From: JANOYY01 sp043720395
GTDB taxonomy: Bacteria > Actinomycetota > Acidimicrobiia > Acidimicrobiales > JANYDT01
DNA: 64,000 nucleotides
NCBI GenBank assembly: GCA_043720395.1
Contig: JAYSSR010000085.1
Span: 1-64,000 of the forward strand
Direction: 5' to 3'
Shown one piece after another: positions 1 through 9,831 of this stretch. The position numbers were made by a program, and so were the translations under genes. Below the pieces are notes generated by a model. It was not told where the DNA came from. It searched no databases and was given only the letters and a program-made list of their open reading frames with translations. Position 1 is the first letter of the stretch; each line of letters opens with the position of its first letter.

Positions 1-20
1 TTAAAATCGAGTGTCCGCAA

Positions 21-1046
<1,026 letters not shown>

Positions 1047-1069
1047 GCTTGTGGAACTCCAGTGTTCCG

Positions 1070-1102
1070 CAGATCAGCATCGGTTCGTGCGCGGCTGATC
1101 TG
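1070..1102 (-). terminator. inverted repeat downstream of the LLM gene
   Basis: Perfect 9-bp arms CAGATCAGC (1070-1078) and GCTGATCTG (1094-1102) with a 15-nt loop, 18 nt past the stop of the gene ending at 1120 and just before gmd. A second 6-bp stem (GAGAGC/GCTCTC, 1103-1121) overlaps that stop. No T-run follows, so it may be an inefficient terminator or an RNA-stabilising hairpin rather than a classic intrinsic terminator. Confidence 0.45.
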
Positions 1103-1119
1103 GAGAGCGTCCGAAGCTC

Positions 1120-2397
1120 TCAGTTGGACGCTGGCTCGGGGGCCGACTCGGCGGCGAACGCCGCACCTGCGGCGGCTGCACTGCCCGCCCCGAGCACCTG
1201 ACGCTGCGCGATCGTGATCGCAAACTGTTCGACAGCATGCGGTTCACGCTTGATCTGCGCCACGATCGCCGCGCTGGCACTCTTCATGAGACCGACCTTG
1301 CGGCTCTCGACCCACTTCGCCGAGGCGTGCATGGGGGCAAGCGAGCCGTCGAACGCCGGTACAACGTACCGAGCGAACAAGTCCCAGGACCTGCGCGTCG
1401 CCTCGTGCGACGCCCAGTCATGCGCGAAGCCGAGGATCGTGCCGAGGCCGCCGGTCAGCGCCTGCATCCGGTGGATTGCGGCGATCATCTCGTCGGGGGT
1501 CCCGACGACCGCGCCACCCGGGCCTCCATCAGCACCGGTCGTGCGGTCGAGAAGCGCCCACTTGTCATCGACGTGAACGGAGTCGGGGCGACCGAGCACA
1601 CGCACGGCGTATTCGTTGTTCCAACGCTGCAAGCCGTCGACGGCCTCGTTGCGGGCCTGCTCTTTCGTCTCCGCAAGGTGCCACGACATGAGGACGCGCC
1701 ACTGCGAGCGGTCTGCGGTCCGGCCGTGTTCGGCGGCTGCGCGGTCAGCGAACGTCCACTGTGTTGGGAGGGCGGCGAGGCCCTCGTCGGACGTCGAGCC
1801 CATCGAGATCACCCCGATTCCGTACTTGCCCGCGATTCTCATGCCCGACGGGGAGAGCGTCGACGCCGTGGCCATCTGCATGTTCTCCTGGAGCGGCAGG
1901 ATCGGCAGAACCGCATCCGCCATCCGGAACCAATCGGTCTCGTGGGTGACCGTCTCACCTTCGAGCAGTCGGATGATCACGCCGAGCGCCTCGTCCTGCA
2001 TGTCACGTTGGCGCATCGGCTCGATGCAGAGCATCTTGGCATCGGAGGGAAGCGCGCCTGGGCCGGTGCCGAAGATGACGCGTCCGCGGGTCATGTGGTC
2101 GAGCTGCACGATGCGCTGCGCCACGTGGAACGGGTGGTGGTAGGGGAGCGACACGACGCCCGTGCCCAGCATGATGTGCCCGGTGCGTTCACCCGCCGCG
2201 GCCAGGAACAGCTCGGGCGATGCGATCATCTCCCAACCGGTCGAGTGGTGTTCGCCGACCCAGAACTCGTCGTAGCCGAGCTCGTCGAGCTGTGCCGCGA
2301 GGTCGAGGTCTCGGCGTAACAGCAGCGTCGGGCTCTCACCGAGCGGGTGATGAGGTGCGAGGAAGCAACCGAACCGAAGACGTGGTGGGCGGGCCAT
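1120..2397 (-). CDS. LLM-class flavin-dependent oxidoreductase, limonene monooxygenase-like
   Basis: 425-residue luciferase-like TIM-barrel protein using FMNH2 or F420. The N-terminus RFGCFLAPHHPLGESP, the GEHHSTGWEMIASP segment around residue 50 and FGTGPGALPSD around 130 are typical of the limonene 1,2-monooxygenase-like branch. The frame stays open to 2610, but the upstream stretch is low-complexity and unlike the family; the ATG at 2397 gives a standard N-terminus. It stands alone with no reductase beside it. The substrate cannot be read from sequence. Confidence 0.85.
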   Translation of the reverse strand: MARPPRLRFGCFLAPHHPLGESPTLLLRRDLDLAAQLDELGYDEFWVGEHHSTGWEMIASPELFLAAAGERTGHIMLGTGVVSLPYHHPFHVAQRIVQLDHMTRGRVIFGTGPGALPSDAKMLCIEPMRQRDMQDEALGVIIRLLEGETVTHETDWFRMADAVLPILPLQENMQMATASTLSPSGMRIAGKYGIGVISMGSTSDEGLAALPTQWTFADRAAAEHGRTADRSQWRVLMSWHLAETKEQARNEAVDGLQRWNNEYAVRVLGRPDSVHVDDKWALLDRTTGADGGPGGAVVGTPDEMIAAIHRMQALTGGLGTILGFAHDWASHEATRRSWDLFARYVVPAFDGSLAPMHASAKWVESRKVGLMKSASAAIVAQIKREPHAVEQFAITIAQRQVLGAGSAAAAGAAFAAESAPEPASN

Positions 2398-2744
2398 GTT
2401 GAGCACCGTAGTTTCGCAGTGGTCCTTGCTCTGCGCTTTTGACCTTGCCGACGCTGCCCAAGCGAGCCTGTTGCAAAATGAGTGGCGGGTCGGCGGGGGT
2501 CGGTATCCACCTGTGGGTGGTGTTGGTCGGCGATTGTGTGTGGGTGGCTTTTCGTTTATTTGCCGGTGTTTCGTGATCAGCAGTTCTTGTTGCTGTTGCG
2601 CGACCCACACCGCGACGTCCCTTGAGTCATTCGTAAGTCAATCGACCCAATTACCCTTGCGTGATAGATATCGTCAACGCCGGACGCTATGGTCCACGAC
2701 CGACCACCCAGGAGCGTTGGCCAGGGTTTGACCGGAGACACAGC
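2398..2744. other. 347-bp intergenic region between divergent genes
   Basis: Separates the LLM gene (leftward) from the propeller gene (rightward). The middle, about 2480-2560, is G/T-rich on the plus strand and low in complexity; the right end, 2620-2665, is clearly more AT-rich and is the likely place for promoters. No convincing gene, tRNA or strong palindrome was found. The open frames crossing it have no protein-like composition. Confidence 0.5.
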
Positions 2745-4082
2745 ATGAAACTGAATCGTTTACACCCACCGATACGCCGACAGGGCGTAAGCGGTACCGT
2801 CGGCACGAGTTTGCGGGACAGAGTTCGGTCGGTTCGTGCGATGCTGTGCCTCACGGCGATCTTCGGCGGCCTTCTTGGCGTGACTATGCCTGCCCGTGGG
2901 GCTACTCCAAACGTGGCGAAGGTCTCGGCCCTTATTTCGTCAGTCGATTATTCACGTGCTGTCGCGGTGAGTGGATCAAGCGTCTACTGGACGAACACGT
3001 GGCTTAACCCTGGATTTCCAACGGTGGGTACCAGCATTGGCAAGGCAGACGTCGGCGGCACCGAGGTCAACCAGAGCTTCCTGACCGGCGCAAACGCGCC
3101 GTCTGGTCTTGTGGTGTTCGGGTCGTTCATCTATTGGACGAACAACGCCACGAACTCGATCGGGCGGGCCAACATTGGTGGTACGGGCGTCAACACAAGC
3201 TTTCTCACCGGGGCAAACAACCCGATCGGTCTCACGACCGACGGCACCTATCTGCTCTGGGCGAATTACGGCTCGAACACGATCGGAAGGGCGTTGCTGG
3301 ACGGGACCGGTGCAAACCAGAGCTTCATCGCTACGGCCGCGGGCCCGTACGGGGTTGCTGCTGACGGCACGATGATCGTGTGGACGAACTACGGTGCTGA
3401 CAATGGGACCACGATCGGCCGAGCCGATGCGAACGGTACCAATGTCAATCCGACCTTCATCACCACCCCCGTCGGTCCGACCGGAATTGCCATTGGGAAC
3501 GGCAACATCTATTGGTCGAACTACCTGAGCGGATCGATCGGGACGTCCAAGATCGACGGAACAGCTATCGACCAAAGCCTTCTCACCGGGCTGAACGGTC
3601 CGGTCGGCCTCGCGGTCACGTCGGATTACCTGTTCTGGGCCAACTACGACAACAACACGATCGGCCGAACCGTTTTTGACCACGTCGCCCCAGTAGTGAC
3701 CGGCCCGTCAAACATTTTCATTGTGGCCACCACTCCGGGCGTCATCTTGCACGACGTCGTCTACCCAACCGCCGTGTCGGCCACCGACGCAACCGACATC
3801 CCCGCTGATGTCACGCTCGGCTGCTCCGTCGGCACCCTTACCGGCGGCTCCTTCATGATCGGTACGACGACCGTAACCTGCACCGCGAACGATGCGGTCG
3901 GCAACGTCGGCACCAAGGTGTTCACGGTCACAATCTCGGAGCCGCCACCGCCTCCACGGGCACCGGCCCCCAGCGCATCCGGCCAGCCACCGTCGCCGCG
4001 AACGGGGGTGCCCGTTGCCTCAGCCTTGCCCGCTACGCCGCGAATGTCGGCACCGCCAGCCCCCGGTATCGGCGCGCCGTAA
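2745..4082 (+). CDS. secreted YWTN-repeat beta-propeller protein with HYR domain
   Basis: 445 residues from an ATG preceded by GGAG at good spacing. A signal segment lies at residues 32-53 (AMLCLTAIFGGLLGVTMPA). About six repeats of roughly 43 residues follow, each with the pattern IYWTN...NSIGRANIGGTGVN followed by xFLTGAN, resembling the LDL-receptor YWTD propeller. Then comes an HYR-like domain (about 340-420, ending TCTANDAVGNVG..VFTVTI) and a Pro/Ala/Ser-rich tail that looks like a stalk or cell-wall spacer. Probable role is extracellular binding or adhesion; no catalytic motif is visible. The tail could also result from a late frameshift. Confidence 0.75.
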   Translation: MKLNRLHPPIRRQGVSGTVGTSLRDRVRSVRAMLCLTAIFGGLLGVTMPARGATPNVAKVSALISSVDYSRAVAVSGSSVYWTNTWLNPGFPTVGTSIGKADVGGTEVNQSFLTGANAPSGLVVFGSFIYWTNNATNSIGRANIGGTGVNTSFLTGANNPIGLTTDGTYLLWANYGSNTIGRALLDGTGANQSFIATAAGPYGVAADGTMIVWTNYGADNGTTIGRADANGTNVNPTFITTPVGPTGIAIGNGNIYWSNYLSGSIGTSKIDGTAIDQSLLTGLNGPVGLAVTSDYLFWANYDNNTIGRTVFDHVAPVVTGPSNIFIVATTPGVILHDVVYPTAVSATDATDIPADVTLGCSVGTLTGGSFMIGTTTVTCTANDAVGNVGTKVFTVTISEPPPPPRAPAPSASGQPPSPRTGVPVASALPATPRMSAPPAPGIGAP

Positions 4083-4170
4083 AATTTCGACGAATAGGGT
4101 TTCAACTGCGCGGACCATCCGAGAACCGCATTTTGTCGTGGTCCGCTTCCGAGCCGCAGCGGATGGCTGG

Positions 4171-5463
4171 CTATATCTGGAGCGTGTCGATGGGCGTCGC
4201 CGGGCCGGTGAGGACGTCGCTCGGCCGGGCACCCAACCAGTGCGCGAGCGTTGCGTAGTAGTCAGACATCGACACGGTGGCTTGGACATTGCCTTCGTCG
4301 TTGAGCCGTCCGAAATCAACCGGTGCACCGTGGCGCCCCGCCTTGACGGGTCCCATCAGCAGCATGGTCGACGCGGTGCCATGGTCGGTTCCACCCGCGT
4401 TTGCTTCGGGTCGGCGTCCGAATTCGCTTGTTGTGGCCACCAGCACTCGGTCCACGAGACCATTTGCCTGCAGGTCGTCGCGGAAGGCCGCAAGTGCCAC
4501 GCCGAGTCGGTTCATATGGTCCGTATGCGTACCTACTTCATTGGTGTGATTGTCGAAGCTTCCCCAAGGAACATGGAACACGCGGATACCGGTACCGGCC
4601 GAAATCAGCTGACGTATGGACGCCAGCGACGCCGCGAGATCGTTGCCCTCGGGATAGGACTTCGGTGTTTCGGTGACCGAACCAACCATGCCGGAGAGGT
4701 CGATGCCGGCAGCGAGTCCGGCTCGCGCCATAGCGAGCAGGCGATCCGTGTCGGGAGCGCCGAGACCGGACTTGCCGGCCGCGACCGAACGAAGGGCCTG
4801 TCGCACGCGGCGTTGGTCGGGTTCGTCATTCGCCAGCTCGCGCACGGCGTCGAGCTGCGGCATCGAAACGGTTGTGGCCTTTGCGGCTATGAGCGCCGGC
4901 GTCGAGCCACCCCCGATGCTGATGCCGGTGACGGGTTCGTGCGCAGCGAGGGTGTCGCAGCAACGTCCGAGGAATCCGGTCAGCAGGCCGGTGTCACCGA
5001 TCGGGTCGCCCTGCCACCAGCGCTGCAGCATGGCGAAATGCGACAGGTCGGGTTTAGCGACGCCGACGCCCTCCACGAAGGCCAGGTGTTCGGCCACCGG
5101 AGCGAGACCCTTTGCGAGTGCGTAACGGTCGTCGAGGACGTATAGTTCCTTCGGGTCGATCCAGATCCGATCGCGGAGCTTGCGGAACCGTCCGTCGCCG
5201 TAAGGGACGAGCATTGCGAACCCGTCGTGGCCGCCCTGCAGCTCGACCACCACGAGCGTCTTCGGGGGTTTGCCGTCGGATTTGGTCGGGCCGGTCGCGT
5301 TCGCTGCTTTGGTCGGCTTGCCTGTCGTTGACGCCGTTGCGGCGGCCTCGGTTCTTCCGCTCGTGCCACCGCAGGCATCGAGCATGAAGCCGGCACCGGT
5401 GATACCGAGCATCTGTAGGAGCTGACGACGTGACACGGCGATGGGTGTGCGGGGCGCGTTCAT
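4171..5463 (-). CDS. DUF1501 family exported (lipo)protein
   Basis: 430 residues. The N-terminus carries a twin-arginine motif SRRQLLQ (about 11-17), a hydrophobic stretch and a lipobox-like LDAC, so export by Tat and lipid anchoring are likely. The body has the sulfatase-like DUF1501 pattern: VVVELQGGHDG near 75, NDEPDQRRV and a late FGRRPEANAGGTDHG segment. Its ATG overlaps the stop of the upstream DUF1800 gene (ATGA, 5460-5463), so the pair is translationally coupled. DUF1501 and DUF1800 neighbours recur in many bacteria, but their function is not established. Confidence 0.88.
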   Translation of the reverse strand: MNAPRTPIAVSRRQLLQMLGITGAGFMLDACGGTSGRTEAAATASTTGKPTKAANATGPTKSDGKPPKTLVVVELQGGHDGFAMLVPYGDGRFRKLRDRIWIDPKELYVLDDRYALAKGLAPVAEHLAFVEGVGVAKPDLSHFAMLQRWWQGDPIGDTGLLTGFLGRCCDTLAAHEPVTGISIGGGSTPALIAAKATTVSMPQLDAVRELANDEPDQRRVRQALRSVAAGKSGLGAPDTDRLLAMARAGLAAGIDLSGMVGSVTETPKSYPEGNDLAASLASIRQLISAGTGIRVFHVPWGSFDNHTNEVGTHTDHMNRLGVALAAFRDDLQANGLVDRVLVATTSEFGRRPEANAGGTDHGTASTMLLMGPVKAGRHGAPVDFGRLNDEGNVQATVSMSDYYATLAHWLGARPSDVLTGPATPIDTLQI

Positions 5464-6722
5464 GCGAGTGCGAACTCCGGGCAAAGAAGGGCCGCGGTCA
5501 TGAGTCTTCGGGAGACGGACCGCTCGTCGGCGCTGCCTGCCGAAGCGAGTGCAGCCTGGTGGAGCGAAGCGCGTGTGGCAGGACTGCACTCGTGGATCGC
5601 GCACCGGCGCAGGGTCGCAGCCACGAGGTCGGTGTCCTCGATGGGGAGCATTCGCCACGCCCAACCCCAGGCGTACGCGCCGCGGGTGAGGTGCTGGCTC
5701 GCCGACAGCCACTTGGGTCCGGGTGGCCACCCGGCAACGTTCGGCGGGTGATGGGGAAGCTGGTCAAGCTGTTCCAGCGTCCACGGTCCGATGTCGGCGT
5801 CCTCGCCTTCGCGGGGCTTGCCGAGTGCTTGGGTCGCGGCGATGTACCACTCGATCGCGTAGCGGGGACGATTCATACGTGCACGTAGGAAGACTGCGTG
5901 GTGCAGCAGGTCGTCGAGGAGCGGGCGGATCTCGTACTTCGCGTTGCGGAACAGGGTTCCGAGCTGCGCTCGCCTCGCTTTGGTGGGCGGGTTGCCGATC
6001 AGATACGCGTGGATCTTGGCGGCGATGAACTCTGCACATTCCGCCCGGGACAGGATCGTGTCGACCACGTCGTGTGCGTCGAGTCGGGCGCGTCGTCCGA
6101 GGAAGAGCACCTCGCCACCGAGCGAGGCTTCGACGTTGCGGGTGAGCTTGCCGGTGTCGTAGTCCACGTCGGTGCCGGCGAGTGCGAGCGCGGCTGCTTT
6201 GACGTCGGCTTCGATGTAGTTGCCGCGTCCAAGGGTGAACAGCTCCATGAGCTCGCGGGCGAGGTTCTCGTTCGGTGCCTCAACAGACGAACCTGCAGCG
6301 TCGAGGTACATCAGCATCGCAGGGTCGACAACGATCGCGTGCAGCAGATCAGCGAAGTTGCCCATTGCATGCGCGCGTAGCAATTGCTGTTGTGCGTGAA
6401 GGAGGTTGAGGTTTCCGACCTTGTCCGCGGACGTTGCGAAGTGGCTATGCCAGAACCACGTCATCTTCTCATGGAGGCCGGCGTCGGGGGAGCGGAGATT
6501 GTCGACCCAACCGCGAAGTGAGGTGTCCCATCCGTCGTCGCCGATCTTGTCGGGGACGATCGATCGGGCGGCTGCATTGAGCGCCCAGTCGATCGCCGCT
6601 GTTGCCGCGGTGGCCGGATCAGGGGACCCGTCGGCGAATTTTGCGACCCCCTGTGCGCTCGGCCCGAAGGTGACTCGGCGGAGGACGTGTGCAACCAGCG
6701 CTGCTGCGGAAGGTTCGGCCAT
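5460..6722 (-). CDS. DUF1800 family protein
   Basis: 420 residues from the ATG at 6722; an in-frame start at 6767 is also possible but adds an unlikely leader. Family signatures are HVLRRVTFGPSAQGV at the N-terminus, MTWFWHSHFATS around 100, ENLARELMELFTLGRGNY around 175 and PPNVAGWPPGPKWL near 330. First gene of the operon with the DUF1501 gene. No clear signal peptide is visible, although DUF1501 and DUF1800 proteins usually occur together. The promoter side carries a CTTCAC direct repeat that matches one in front of the divergent response regulator gene. Confidence 0.88.
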   Translation of the reverse strand: MAEPSAAALVAHVLRRVTFGPSAQGVAKFADGSPDPATAATAAIDWALNAAARSIVPDKIGDDGWDTSLRGWVDNLRSPDAGLHEKMTWFWHSHFATSADKVGNLNLLHAQQQLLRAHAMGNFADLLHAIVVDPAMLMYLDAAGSSVEAPNENLARELMELFTLGRGNYIEADVKAAALALAGTDVDYDTGKLTRNVEASLGGEVLFLGRRARLDAHDVVDTILSRAECAEFIAAKIHAYLIGNPPTKARRAQLGTLFRNAKYEIRPLLDDLLHHAVFLRARMNRPRYAIEWYIAATQALGKPREGEDADIGPWTLEQLDQLPHHPPNVAGWPPGPKWLSASQHLTRGAYAWGWAWRMLPIEDTDLVAATLRRCAIHECSPATRASLHQAALASAGSADERSVSRRLMTAALLCPEFALA

Positions 6723-6747
6723 AGGTGCACACGGTACGGATCGGTCC

Positions 6748-6764
6748 GTGAAGCCAGCGTGAAG
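6748..6764 (-). promoter_or_regulatory. OmpR-type direct repeat facing the DUF1800 operon
   Basis: On the minus strand the sequence reads CTTCAC, 5 nt, CTTCAC: two hexamers in 11-bp register, the spacing used by OmpR/PhoB regulators. It lies 26-42 bp upstream of the DUF1800 start. Its inverse twin lies at 6779-6795. Binding by the adjacent response regulator is inferred. Confidence 0.5.
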
Positions 6765-6778
6765 CAACTGGAGGGCTT

Positions 6779-6795
6779 CTTCACCGCGACTTCAC
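6779..6795 (+). promoter_or_regulatory. OmpR-type direct repeat facing the response regulator gene
   Basis: CTTCAC, 5 nt, CTTCAC on the plus strand, again with an 11-bp period, ending 25 bp before the response-regulator ATG. It is the same hexamer as on the opposite strand at 6748-6764, giving a symmetrical arrangement in the divergent promoter. Autoregulation is likely but not shown. Confidence 0.5.
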
Positions 6796-6820
6796 GTTCG
6801 GCGTGACACACTCGGCAGCC

Positions 6821-7528
6821 ATGCGGATTCTCGTGGTCGAAGACGAGCGGGCACTGGCCAGGGTCTTGACGCGCGGTATCACCGAGGAGGGCCATGCGGT
6901 GGATGTGGCCCCGGATCTGGCGACGGCTCGTTTCCTGCTGCGTGAGAGCGCCTACGCCCTGGTGGTGCTCGACCTCGGCCTGCCCGACGGTGATGGCACC
7001 ACGCTGTGCCGGGAGCTGCGGGACCGCGACGACAGCGTCCCGGTGCTGATGCTGACGGCACGGGACGCAGTCACTGAGCGGATCGCGGGTCTCGATGCCG
7101 GTGCCGACGATTACCTTCCGAAACCATTCGACTTCGGCGAACTGGCGGCCCGGGTGCGGGCGCTGCTTCGGCGTCCCCCGACGGCTCGCACGCCGCACCT
7201 GGTGCTCGGCGATCTTCGCCTCGACGTGGCTGCGCGGCGAGTGGTACTGGATGGCGTCCTCGTGCCGCTGACCACTCGGGAGTTCGCGGTGCTGCACCAC
7301 CTCGTCACGAACGTCGATGCGGTCGTGTCTCGAACCGAGCTGATGGAGTCGCTGTGGGACGCGCACTATGACGGGCTTTCCAACGTCGTTGACGTGCACA
7401 TCCGCAACCTGCGTCGGAAGCTGGATCGTCCTGGCAAACCGTTGCCGATCGAAACAGTTCGTGGCGCGGGCTACCGGTTCGGGGTTGCTGCAGCTGTGGG
7501 TTCGACTGAGCAGGACGTGAGCTTTTAG
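6821..7528 (+). CDS. OmpR-family response regulator
   Basis: 235 residues. The receiver domain has the phospho-acceptor D51 in VVLDLGLPDGDG, the acidic pair near residues 8-9 and the conserved Lys in YLPKPFDF. The C-terminal winged helix begins near 125 and ends with VDVHIRNLRRKL and ETVRGAGYRF. A GTG 18 nt upstream is in frame, but the ATG at 6821 gives the standard MRILVVEDE start. The stop abuts the ATG of the kinase gene (7529). Target genes probably include itself and the divergent DUF1800 operon, judged from the shared CTTCAC repeats. Confidence 0.93.
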   Translation: MRILVVEDERALARVLTRGITEEGHAVDVAPDLATARFLLRESAYALVVLDLGLPDGDGTTLCRELRDRDDSVPVLMLTARDAVTERIAGLDAGADDYLPKPFDFGELAARVRALLRRPPTARTPHLVLGDLRLDVAARRVVLDGVLVPLTTREFAVLHHLVTNVDAVVSRTELMESLWDAHYDGLSNVVDVHIRNLRRKLDRPGKPLPIETVRGAGYRFGVAAAVGSTEQDVSF

Positions 7529-8713
7529 ATGGATCTCCGCCGAGTCCGAATCCGCCTGACGCTGCTGAACGGTGTGCTCTCGGCGCTTGCCATCGCATTG
7601 GTGACCGTCCTGGCCATACGTTCCGCAACGTCGCAGATCGCAACCACCGCAGAGCGCGAGGCCGAGACGCGTCTCACGGAGTTACTCCCCAACTACGAGG
7701 CGTTCCGTGGCCAGCGGGACAACACGTGGTTGGTGTCGCTGGACGGCGAGCGGTCGTCGTCTGAGCCGTTCGGAAGTGCGTGGCTGGAGCCGCCGCTCGG
7801 ACGGTTGGCGAAACAGGCTATGGACTACTCGGTCCGGGAGGTCTTCCATCGCGGGAGTGGCGGGTTCGTCGCGGTCGCTCGCAAGGTCAATGACACGCAG
7901 GCGCTTGTGGTTGCCTTCGACCTGAAGGACACGGGCCGCAGCCAGGGTCGGGCACGTCGAGACATTGCGCTGGCTGGTTTCGGCAGCTGGCTGCTTGCGA
8001 CGCTCGCAGGCTGGTGGGTCGCTGGCCGTTCCCTCGCACCGGCGCGTCGAGCCCTTCGACAGCAGCGCGAGTTCATTGCCGACGCTGCCCACGAGATGCG
8101 CACGCCGCTCGCCACGATTCGCGCGTCGGCATCTCAGGCGCTGCTTCGCGACCGGGAATCTTCGGCGTACAGAGAATCTCTGAGCGAGATTCTTGATGCA
8201 GCTTCGCGTGCGCGTCAGGGCGTCGACGAGCTGTTGGAGCTGGCACGTCTGGAGGCCGGGCAGGTGACGTTGCGGACGGGCCCGCTGCGACTCGACTTCC
8301 TGGTCGACGAGGTGGTCGCGGGCATTCGGGAGGACGGCTGTCAGGTGACGCAGCTCGACGGTGACCCATCGCCGGTCACGGTCGACGCGGACTATGGGTT
8401 GTTGCGTCAGGCGCTCGATACGGTCGTGCGTAACGCCGCTGCCCGGGCGGTGACGGTTGAGGTCGAGGCGCGGCGGGTCGGTGATGTCGGTGTGATCACG
8501 GTCGATGACGATGGGCCGGGCATCGCGCCGGAGCTGCTGCCGGTGGTGTTCGACCGGTTCCGACGTGGGGACACAAAGGGTGGTGTTGGACTTGGGATGG
8601 CGATCGCGAAGCGGATTGTGGAGCTGCACGACGGCACGGTGACTGCGGAGAACCGGGAGGCGGGTGGTGCTCGGGTGACCCTGCGTGTGCCGGTCGGTCG
8701 CGGGGTCGAATAA
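7529..8713 (+). CDS. sensor histidine kinase
   Basis: 394 residues. Two membrane segments (about 13-32 and 150-168) frame a short extracytoplasmic sensor region. The H-box is AAHEMRTPLATI with phospho-acceptor H188. The catalytic domain has a slightly degenerate N-box (VVRNAAARAV), G1 DDDGPGIAPE and G2 GVGLGMAIAKRIVELHDG. It starts directly after the response-regulator stop, so the pair is one operon. The signal sensed is unknown. Confidence 0.92.
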   Translation: MDLRRVRIRLTLLNGVLSALAIALVTVLAIRSATSQIATTAEREAETRLTELLPNYEAFRGQRDNTWLVSLDGERSSSEPFGSAWLEPPLGRLAKQAMDYSVREVFHRGSGGFVAVARKVNDTQALVVAFDLKDTGRSQGRARRDIALAGFGSWLLATLAGWWVAGRSLAPARRALRQQREFIADAAHEMRTPLATIRASASQALLRDRESSAYRESLSEILDAASRARQGVDELLELARLEAGQVTLRTGPLRLDFLVDEVVAGIREDGCQVTQLDGDPSPVTVDADYGLLRQALDTVVRNAAARAVTVEVEARRVGDVGVITVDDDGPGIAPELLPVVFDRFRRGDTKGGVGLGMAIAKRIVELHDGTVTAENREAGGARVTLRVPVGRGVE

Positions 8714-8742
8714 GCAGGCGGTGCCCTGACATCGTTGGCGAA

Positions 8743-8780
8743 GTCAGAATGTGCGACTGGGGATCGAGGGTGATTCTGAC
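8743..8780 (+). terminator. inverted repeat after the kinase gene
   Basis: Perfect 8-bp arms GTCAGAAT (8743-8750) and ATTCTGAC (8773-8780) separated by 22 nt, 30 nt after the kinase stop. No T-run. It may end the two-component transcript or be an operator for the next gene. It overlaps a possible upstream GTG (8751) of the MoxR gene, which argues for the later start at 8883. Confidence 0.35.
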
Positions 8781-8882
8781 GACGTTGTGACGTTGACCAC
8801 CGTGCAAGGGGGTCAACCATCACAACCTGGCGGTTGGCTCTACCATCGTCCGGATGCAAACGAGCCCCCTCCGGTGTGCGCG

Positions 8883-9824
8883 GTGACGCACGTGGAACCC
8901 ACGAGCGTCGACGAGGTGAGCGCAGCGCTGGCTGCGCATGGGTACCTGGCCGACGAAGGTCTCGCGACCGTCATCTTCCTGGCCATTGCCCTCCGGCGTC
9001 CGCTGCTGCTCGAAGGCGAGGCGGGTGTCGGCAAGACCGAGGTGGCGAAGGTCCTCGCACGCTGGACCGGCGGTGAGCTGCTGCGGCTCCAGTGCTACGA
9101 GGGGATCGACGCCTCGCAGGCCGTCTACGAGTGGGACTATGCGCGTCAGCTGCTGCACCTCCGCGCCGCCGAGGTGTCGGGGCTCGACAGCGCGGGGCGT
9201 GCCGTGGCCACCGCGGAAAATGAGCTGTATTCCGAGCGGTTCCTCGTACGGCGTCCGCTGCTTCGTGCCATCGACTCCCGGGAGGGGCCCGTGCCGGTCC
9301 TGCTGATCGACGAGGTCGACCGCGCCGACGACGAGTTCGAGGCGTTTCTCCTAGAGGTCCTGTCGGACTACTCGATCACGGTGCCGGAGCTCGGAACCTT
9401 TACTGCCAAGGTGCCGCCGCTGGTGATCCTCACGTCGAATCGGACCCGCGACGTCCACGACGCCCTCAAGCGACGCTGTCTCTACCACTGGGTCGAGCAC
9501 CCCGGCTTCGAGCGAGAGGTCGAGATCGTGCGCCTCCGCGCCCCCCAGGTCGGTGACTCGCTCGCTCGCCAGGTCGCTGCTGCGGTCGAGCAGATGCGCA
9601 GTCTCGAACTGTTCAAGCCGCCTGGTGTTGCCGAAACGATCGATTGGGCGTCCGCCCTCGCCGCCCTCGGCCGGACCTCCCTCGACGAGCGGGTCGTGGA
9701 GGCCACGCTCGGCAGCGTCGTGAAGTACCGCGAGGACGCCGATCGGGTGAAGTCGCACGGGCTCACCACGCTCGTGACAGCAGCAGTTGCACGTGCCACG
9801 GCAACGTCGACCGTCGCCATCTGA
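8883..9824 (+). CDS. MoxR-family AAA+ ATPase (CoxD-like)
   Basis: 313 residues from the GTG at 8883; the frame is open back to a GTG at 8751, but relatives start about 20 residues before the GYLADEGLATVIFLA motif. Walker A is EGEAGVGKTE, Walker B is LLIDEVDRADDEFE, and sensor motifs LTSNRTRDVHDALKRRC follow. MoxR ATPases work with VWA partners as chaperones for cofactor insertion or complex assembly; CoxD does this for CO dehydrogenase-type molybdenum hydroxylases. The VWA partner gene starts 7 bp downstream, and XdhC/CoxG-like genes lie within 9 kb. Confidence 0.85.
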   Translation: MTHVEPTSVDEVSAALAAHGYLADEGLATVIFLAIALRRPLLLEGEAGVGKTEVAKVLARWTGGELLRLQCYEGIDASQAVYEWDYARQLLHLRAAEVSGLDSAGRAVATAENELYSERFLVRRPLLRAIDSREGPVPVLLIDEVDRADDEFEAFLLEVLSDYSITVPELGTFTAKVPPLVILTSNRTRDVHDALKRRCLYHWVEHPGFEREVEIVRLRAPQVGDSLARQVAAAVEQMRSLELFKPPGVAETIDWASALAALGRTSLDERVVEATLGSVVKYREDADRVKSHGLTTLVTAAVARATATSTVAI

Positions 9825-9831
9825 GCCGACC

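Noticed and set aside
1237..2319. 360-codon plus-strand frame
   Set aside because: Antisense to the LLM gene with intact family motifs.
3000..3690. Regular repeats resembling a CRISPR array
   Set aside because: They are about 129-bp coding repeats of propeller blades, diverged and in frame, without spacers.
3892..5145. 417-codon plus-strand frame
   Set aside because: Opposite strand of the DUF1501 gene; no motif and a low-complexity Arg/His-rich start.
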